A stretch of 64,000 nucleotides of DNA from Bryobacter sp. Lineage in GTDB: Bacteria > Acidobacteriota > Terriglobia > Bryobacterales > Bryobacteraceae. Positions 59,735 through 64,000 of the stretch are shown piece after piece; the first letter of the stretch is position 1; every line of letters begins with the position of its first letter. Under the pieces are notes generated by a model. It worked only from the letters and a program-made list of their open reading frames with translations, made no database searches and was not told the DNA's origin. The position numbers and the translations under genes are program-made. The stretch covers positions 1,948 through 65,947 of the forward strand of contig JALHNI010000014.1 in assembly GCA_022843605.1 (NCBI GenBank). Direction: 5' to 3'.

Positions 59735-60250
59735 ATGCCCTCCAACGTAGTTGCAATCTATCCCGGCTCCTTTGACCCCATCACCAATGGCCACCGCGAC
59801 ATCATTGAGCGCGGCCACAAACTGGTGGGAAAGCTGATCGTGGCAGTGCTCCATAACGAAGCCAAACTGCCGCTCTTCACCGTTGAGGAGCGCATTGAAA
59901 TGCTGCGTGAGGTGGTGAAGCCCTACTCGAATGTCGAGGTGACCTCGTTCCACGGACTGCTGGTGCACTTTGCCACACAGCAGGGGGCGTCGGTGATCTT
60001 TCGCGGGATCCGGGCAATCTCGGACTACGAGCACGAATTGCAGATGGCGCTGATGAACCGGCGCTTGCAGCCCCGCATCGAAACGGTGTTTCTAATGGCG
60101 GGCGAACAGTATTCGTTTATCAGTTCCCGGCTGGTAAAAGAAGTGATCAAGTTGGACGGGAATATTAGTGGACTGGTGCCACCTCTGGTGGAAGACCGGC
60201 TCCGCAGGAAAGTAAAGGGAGAGGCCTTAGCGAAAAATGTCAGCGTCTAG
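59735..60250 (+). CDS. coaD: Pantetheine-phosphate adenylyltransferase
   Basis: 171 residues. Nucleotidyltransferase fold: YPGSFDPITNGHRDIIERGH with the T/HxGH motif (TNGH), the phosphate-binding loop region FRGIRAISDYEHELQMALMN, and the C-terminal YSFISSRLVKEVIKLDGNIS holding the ISSxxVKE motif. It joins phosphopantetheine and ATP to dephospho-CoA, the fourth step of CoA synthesis. Its end overlaps the next gene by 14 bases, implying coupled expression. Confidence 0.96.
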   Translation: MPSNVVAIYPGSFDPITNGHRDIIERGHKLVGKLIVAVLHNEAKLPLFTVEERIEMLREVVKPYSNVEVTSFHGLLVHFATQQGASVIFRGIRAISDYEHELQMALMNRRLQPRIETVFLMAGEQYSFISSRLVKEVIKLDGNISGLVPPLVEDRLRRKVKGEALAKNVSV

Positions 60251-61439
60251 CGTGGAAGCCAAATCGGTCCTTTCGGACCGCAATGCGTTAATCAGTGTTT
60301 CGTCCACCATGAAAGTGGCGGCCGAAGCCGACCGGCTGCGCCGGGAAGGGGCCGATGTAGTCGACTTCAGCGTCGGCGAACCGGACTTCCCTACTCCGGA
60401 TAACGTCAAGCAGGCGGCGATCGACGCGATCAACAACAACTTCACCAAGTACACGCCGGCCGCCGGGATTGTCGAGTTGAAGCAGGCCATCGTCGATCGC
60501 CATCGCGAAGACTACGGCACCAACTACGCCGCCAACGAATGCGTGGTGACGGTGGGCGGCAAGCATGGCATTTTCAACCTGACGCAGACGGTGTTGAACC
60601 ATGGCGACGAAGCCATTATCCCGATTCCTTACTGGGTGACCTTTAAGGACGTGGTGAACTATGCGGGCGCCAAGTGCGTCTTCGCCGAGACGAATGAAGA
60701 CGAAGGCTTCGTGCTGACGGCCGCCATCCTCGAGCGTTACATCACGCCCAAAACCAAGCTGGTGGTGGTGAACTCGCCGAATAACCCCTCGGGTTCGGTG
60801 ATGTCCCGCGAGGAGTTCGAGAAGATCTTCTGGCTCAGCAAGAAGCACGGCTTCCTCCTGATGACCGACGAGTGCTACTGCCGCTTCCTGTACGAAGACG
60901 AGCCATTCTCCATCGCTTCCATGCCGGATGCGAAGGAAAACGTGGTTGTCTGCGGTTCGCTCTCAAAGACCTACGCGATGACCGGTTGGCGCATCGGCTT
61001 CACGCTCTCCACCGCCACACTGGCGACGGCGATGACGAAGCTGGCGAGCCACTCCACGTCGAACCCGACGTCGATTGCGCAGAAAGCCGCCGTTGAGGCT
61101 GTCCGCGGCCCGCAGGATTCGATCATCACGATGATGGCCGAGTACCGCCGGCGCCGGCAGTACATTGTAGAGCGCCTGCAGGCGATTCCGGGCGTGAAAA
61201 CCCCGATGCCGCGGGGCGCTTTCTACGCCTATCCGAACATCAGCGGTGTGCTGGGCAAGCCGGGCATTGAAACGCCGTTCGCGTTTGCCGAGACGTTGCT
61301 GAAGGAAGAACAAGTGGCGACCGTGCCGGGCGAAGCCTTCGGCACCAATGCCCATGTGCGAATTTCCTACGCTACCTCCATGGAGCAGATCAAGAAGGGG
61401 CTCGACCGCATCGAGCGCTTCATCAAAGCACGTCAGTAA
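60237..61439 (+). CDS. Class I aminotransferase, aspartate-type
   Basis: 400 residues. PLP-dependent fold-type I aminotransferase of the thermophilic/I-beta aspartate group: DFSVGEPDFPTPDNVKQAAI, YTPAAGIVELKQAIV, VVNSPNNPSGSVMSREEFEK, DECYCRFLYEDEPFS, and PLP lysine in CGSLSKTYAMTGWRIGFTLS. The C-terminal RISYATSMEQIKKGLDRIER carries the substrate Arg. Length normal. Likely aspartate/2-oxoglutarate or prephenate specificity cannot be told. Coupled with coaD. Confidence 0.92.
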   Translation: MSASSVEAKSVLSDRNALISVSSTMKVAAEADRLRREGADVVDFSVGEPDFPTPDNVKQAAIDAINNNFTKYTPAAGIVELKQAIVDRHREDYGTNYAANECVVTVGGKHGIFNLTQTVLNHGDEAIIPIPYWVTFKDVVNYAGAKCVFAETNEDEGFVLTAAILERYITPKTKLVVVNSPNNPSGSVMSREEFEKIFWLSKKHGFLLMTDECYCRFLYEDEPFSIASMPDAKENVVVCGSLSKTYAMTGWRIGFTLSTATLATAMTKLASHSTSNPTSIAQKAAVEAVRGPQDSIITMMAEYRRRRQYIVERLQAIPGVKTPMPRGAFYAYPNISGVLGKPGIETPFAFAETLLKEEQVATVPGEAFGTNAHVRISYATSMEQIKKGLDRIERFIKARQ

Positions 61440-61476
61440 AGCGGTATCCCGAATCCGCCGATAGCAGCGGAGAGAT

Positions 61477-62253
61477 ATGGGCCCGATACAACTTACGCAA
61501 ACCTTCTACGACAAAGTGTGGGGGAGCCCAGCTCTCAGCCCCTGGTTCCCCGCGCACGATGGCGGCAGTGTCGGTGAAGTGTGGCTCACGCAGCAGCCAG
61601 CCTTGCCGCTGCTTTTTAAGTTTCTCTTTACGACGGAGCGCCTTTCGGTGCAGGTGCATCCCGACGACCACTTCGCCGGCCAGCACGAGAACTCGTGTGG
61701 CAAAACGGAGATGTGGCGAATCCTGCGCGCCGACCCGGGGGCCGAGATCGCGCTGGGCTTCAAGCATGAGATTTCCCGCGAACGGGCGATTGAGGCGGCG
61801 AAGAGCGGCGAGATCGTGGACCTTATGAAGTGGATTCCGGTGTCGCCCGGCGAAGCTTATTTCGTGCCGGCCGGCACGGTGCACGCGATCGGTGCGGGCG
61901 TCGCGTTGTGCGAGATCCAGCAGCAATCGGACGTCACCTACCGTCTGTTCGATTATGGCCGACCGCGCGAGCTCCATTTGGAGCGCGGCTTCGCGGTGTC
62001 GGACCTGGGCCCGTACGATGGGCGCCGCAGCAAGATTCGCTGCCCGTTCTTCGCGACCGAGGAATTGGCTTTCGAGGGCCGGCTGAGGCTGCGAACAGGA
62101 GGCGAACTCACCGCCCTGCTGATGCTGGAAGGCGAGGGAATGATCAACGGAATGCCTTTCCGCATGGGACAAGGCTGGCTGGCGCCACAGAACGACGAGG
62201 TGGTGTTGGAGGCGAGTACGCCGGTCCGGCTGATGCAGGTAATCGAACCCTAA
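61477..62253 (+). CDS. manA: Mannose-6-phosphate isomerase, type I
   Basis: 258 residues. Zinc cupin isomerase: SVQVHPDDHFAGQHENSCGK, TEMWRILRADPGAEIALGFK, and the signature YFVPAGTVHAIGAGVALCEI followed by QQQSDVTYRLFDYGR. Zinc ligands Gln and His of QVHPDD, Glu of KTEMW and His of TVHAIG are all present. Interconverts fructose-6-phosphate and mannose-6-phosphate, feeding GDP-mannose. Shorter than fungal forms, normal for bacterial short type. A strong terminator follows. Confidence 0.93.
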   Translation: MGPIQLTQTFYDKVWGSPALSPWFPAHDGGSVGEVWLTQQPALPLLFKFLFTTERLSVQVHPDDHFAGQHENSCGKTEMWRILRADPGAEIALGFKHEISRERAIEAAKSGEIVDLMKWIPVSPGEAYFVPAGTVHAIGAGVALCEIQQQSDVTYRLFDYGRPRELHLERGFAVSDLGPYDGRRSKIRCPFFATEELAFEGRLRLRTGGELTALLMLEGEGMINGMPFRMGQGWLAPQNDEVVLEASTPVRLMQVIEP

Positions 62254-62271
62254 AGTAGCAAGAGTCCAAAG

Positions 62272-62307
62272 AAAAGGCCCCCGGAGCCGAAGCTCCGAGG
62301 GCCTTTT
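62272..62307. terminator. Strong bidirectional intrinsic terminator
   Basis: AAAAGGCCC (62272-62280) and GGGCCTTTT (62299-62307) pair, with CGGAGC/GCTCCG inside and loop CGAA; a single C/A mismatch interrupts the stem. TTTTGTTTT follows on plus, and TTTTC is on the minus side. It serves both convergent genes, manA and the TIGR03437 protein. Confidence 0.93.
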
Positions 62308-62324
62308 GTTTTGCCGGACCGATT

Positions 62325-64000
62325 CTAGCGGACGGCCATGGTGGTACCGCTCTGGCTTTGACCGGAGCCGATGATCACTTCCACGGCCACATTGGCGCCC
62401 GTGGGAGAGGTGGCCGGGATCCGGAAGTTAATCTGCATCAAACCGGAGACCAGTTGGGGAGCGGAGCCGGCGTAGAAGATATCCGCTGCCGGAACTTCCA
62501 CACCGCCCACCCGCACCCGAACGGGAGCGAGCGGTTTCTTCAGATTGGAACCGACGACTTCGCCATCCACGCCGGCTGGAGTGGTGGAGCCTTCGCCGGT
62601 GACGTACAGCACCACGATGCTGCCCGCCGGAGCCGGATTGGCACCGCTGTTATAAGTGCCGTTCTCGTTGAACATGGCCACTTGGCGGCCATCGGTGGTG
62701 AAGATACCGGGGGCGGTATCAACCATGCGGGGTTCGATCACCGTGGAGACCACACCGTTGTATTCCACCGTCATGCGAGCCGAAGCGCGTCCGGCCATCG
62801 AGTAGGGAACCACGGCGTTGATCTGCGTGGCGCTGGCATAGAGGACCGGAGCGGCGATGCCATCGAAAAGCACCCGGGTGCCGGCGAGCGAGGTGGTGAA
62901 CCTACCGCCAACCACTTGGCCATTACTGGCGGCCGTGGGCCCGAGGTTGCTGCCGACCAGCGTGATGATCATGCCAGGCGAGAGCGAGCCAGGGATAAAG
63001 GTAGCCGCGTTGGCGACGCCGGTGACGTTCGGCAAGGGAACCTGTTCCACGACGAAGGTGACGGTGATTACCGCCGTTTGTCCGCCGGCCACGCCGGTGG
63101 GCGTGATGGTGAGGCGGCCGGTATAGCTGCCGGCAGTGAGACCAGTGGCACTCGCCGCGACGTTGATCGAAGAGGGCGTGCCGCCGGAGACCGGCGTGGC
63201 GGTGAGCCACGAAGCATCGCTGGTGATGTTGAAGGCCACCGGCGTCGTAGCGTTCGAGGAGGCGAGTTGGACAACCTGCGTCGCCGGATTCGCCTGACCC
63301 ACGCGGCCGTTGAAGCTGAGCGTGGTGGGCGTTGCCTGCAGCGAAGCCGAGGAGACCACATTCAGCGTAACGGTGATCGGAACCTGGTTGGGCGAACTGG
63401 GTCCGAAGACGGTGACGGTGGCCGTGTAGGTTCCAACCGGGAGGGCGGAAGCCGAGTTATTCAGGCCAACCTGGACGAAGCCATTGGTGAGTCCACCGGA
63501 CTGCGTCACGTTCAACCAGTTACCACCCACCGGCGACTGCACGGCCGAGGTGACATTGAACGTGGTGGGCAGTTGGCTGGTGACCTGCACCGGCTGTTGC
63601 GCCGGAATCGCCGCACCTTGCACCTGGGTGAAGGTGAGCGTGGCGGGATTCACCTGAAGGGCCGTGGACTGATTGACGGTTAGGGTAACCGGAATCACGA
63701 GCGGCGTGTTGCCGGTACTCGGTGCGTTGATCACCACGGTGCCGAAGTAGGTGCCGTCACCAAGCAAGGCCGGGTTGACAGTAACGGTGAGGGCGGACGG
63801 CGTGACGCCGGTGACGCTGCTGACCGAAAGCCAGTTGGTGGGCGAGTTGGTTACGGTCGTCGAAACCGAGTAGTTGAAGTTACTGCTGGAACTGCTGATG
63901 TTCAGCGTCTGCGGCGCGGTACCGCTGTTACCGCCGCTGCCGTAGATCAGCTCGGATTTATCCACGCTGATGAGCGGCTGTGAACTGACGTTCAACGTGA
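62325..64000 (-). CDS. Exported protein with Solibacter C-terminal domain (TIGR03437), N-terminus cut
   Basis: At least 557 residues, frame open to the right edge with no start yet reached. The visible part has three or more ~90-residue BACON-like Ig repeats (NWLSVSSVTGVTPSALTVTV, NWLNVTQSGGLTNGFVQV, SWLTATPVSGGTPSSINVAA), then the ~220-residue C-terminal domain: NVTGVANAATFIPGSLSPGM, ITLVGSNLGPTAASNGQVV, VLYASATQINAVVPYSMAGR, GIFTTDGRQVAMFNENGTYN and ends SGQSQSGTTMAVR. This domain is a marker of Solibacter-like genomes. It probably locates the protein at the surface; function unknown. Confidence 0.9.
   Translation of the reverse strand, partial: TLNVSSQPLISVDKSELIYGSGGNSGTAPQTLNISSSSSNFNYSVSTTVTNSPTNWLSVSSVTGVTPSALTVTVNPALLGDGTYFGTVVINAPSTGNTPLVIPVTLTVNQSTALQVNPATLTFTQVQGAAIPAQQPVQVTSQLPTTFNVTSAVQSPVGGNWLNVTQSGGLTNGFVQVGLNNSASALPVGTYTATVTVFGPSSPNQVPITVTLNVVSSASLQATPTTLSFNGRVGQANPATQVVQLASSNATTPVAFNITSDASWLTATPVSGGTPSSINVAASATGLTAGSYTGRLTITPTGVAGGQTAVITVTFVVEQVPLPNVTGVANAATFIPGSLSPGMIITLVGSNLGPTAASNGQVVGGRFTTSLAGTRVLFDGIAAPVLYASATQINAVVPYSMAGRASARMTVEYNGVVSTVIEPRMVDTAPGIFTTDGRQVAMFNENGTYNSGANPAPAGSIVVLYVTGEGSTTPAGVDGEVVGSNLKKPLAPVRVRVGGVEVPAADIFYAGSAPQLVSGLMQINFRIPATSPTGANVAVEVIIGSGQSQSGTTMAVR

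Noticed and set aside
62358-63683. 441-codon plus-strand frame opposite the TIGR03437 protein
   Set aside because: Highly repetitive Asp/Gly/Arg composition mirrors the Ig repeats of the real minus-strand gene.
1-64000. tRNA, rRNA, insertion sequences, prophage or integrase genes
   Set aside because: No T-arm/anticodon-like structure, transposase or integrase motif was seen by reading; a covariance-model scan would be needed to exclude small RNAs.

Overview
The window looks like chromosomal DNA from an Acidobacteriota member of the Solibacter/Bryobacter lineage. This rests on a protein ending in what reads as the Solibacter-type C-terminal domain (TIGR03437 family) at the right edge, several Planctomycete/Acidobacteria-type families (DUF1592/DUF1552, DUF1549/DUF1553/DUF1501), GC-rich codon use and many large exported proteins. 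The assignment is by recognition of protein families, not by database search. No rRNA, tRNA, IS element, prophage or CRISPR array was seen.

Layout. (1) 1-19608: three exported gene sets. Two are paired DUF1592-type cytochrome / DUF1552 Tat-exported operons on the minus strand (3257 to 1 and 19608 to 16341). Between them, on the plus strand, lies a four-gene operon (3907-11069) with a PPC-domain protein, a DUF1549/DUF1553 cytochrome-like protein, a DUF1501 protein and an esterase/SMP-30 fusion. The second minus-strand operon continues into two leucine-rich-repeat proteins and a phosphodiester glycosidase. A decayed mazEF-like toxin-antitoxin locus sits at 3350-3640. (2) 19710-22140: an unknown protein divergent from a MarR regulator that has two phased operator palindromes and drives a DUF1398 gene; then a methyltransferase with no ordinary start codon for its full length. 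(3) 22145-25845: an acid-sugar catabolic island with HpcH/HpaI aldolase and SerA-like dehydrogenase on minus, and 3-oxo-tetronate kinase and decarboxylase on plus. (4) 25842-38767: a respiratory complex I operon in the order nuoA-C-D-E-F-G-H-J-K-L-M-N. nuoB and nuoI are missing, although no other gene has replaced them. A palindrome overlaps its best promoter candidate. (5) 38877-48638: ThiS, an O-methyltransferase with a signal peptide, a BsuPI-domain protein, a three-gene operon ending in a large M12-type metalloprotease preceded by a free-standing copy of its pro-domain, a truncated haemoglobin plus cupin pair under an NsrR-like palindrome, and a DUF3395/crystallin-fold protein. (6) 48694-56208: a minus-strand cluster with 2-oxoacid dehydrogenase E1 (alpha and beta fused) and E2, an SDR, an MFS carrier, a PLP decarboxylase and a second BsuPI protein. 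(7) 56564-64000: ilvD, an exported sialidase-like protein, coaD, an aspartate-type aminotransferase, a type I mannose-6-phosphate isomerase with a strong terminator, and the partial TIGR03437-type protein.

Together the genes suggest an aerobic soil heterotroph. It has a full electron-input arm whose two connecting Fe-S subunits must be encoded elsewhere, pathways for sugar acids and 2-oxoacids, and heavy investment in exported, probably redox-linked and polymer-directed proteins. The observations most worth a second look are the nuo operon without nuoB and nuoI, the separate pro-domain gene next to the metalloprotease, the NsrR-like globin/cupin unit, the clustered DUF1592/1552/1549/1501 systems with coupled LRR proteins, and the tetronate cluster with an unusual dehydrogenase/aldolase pair.
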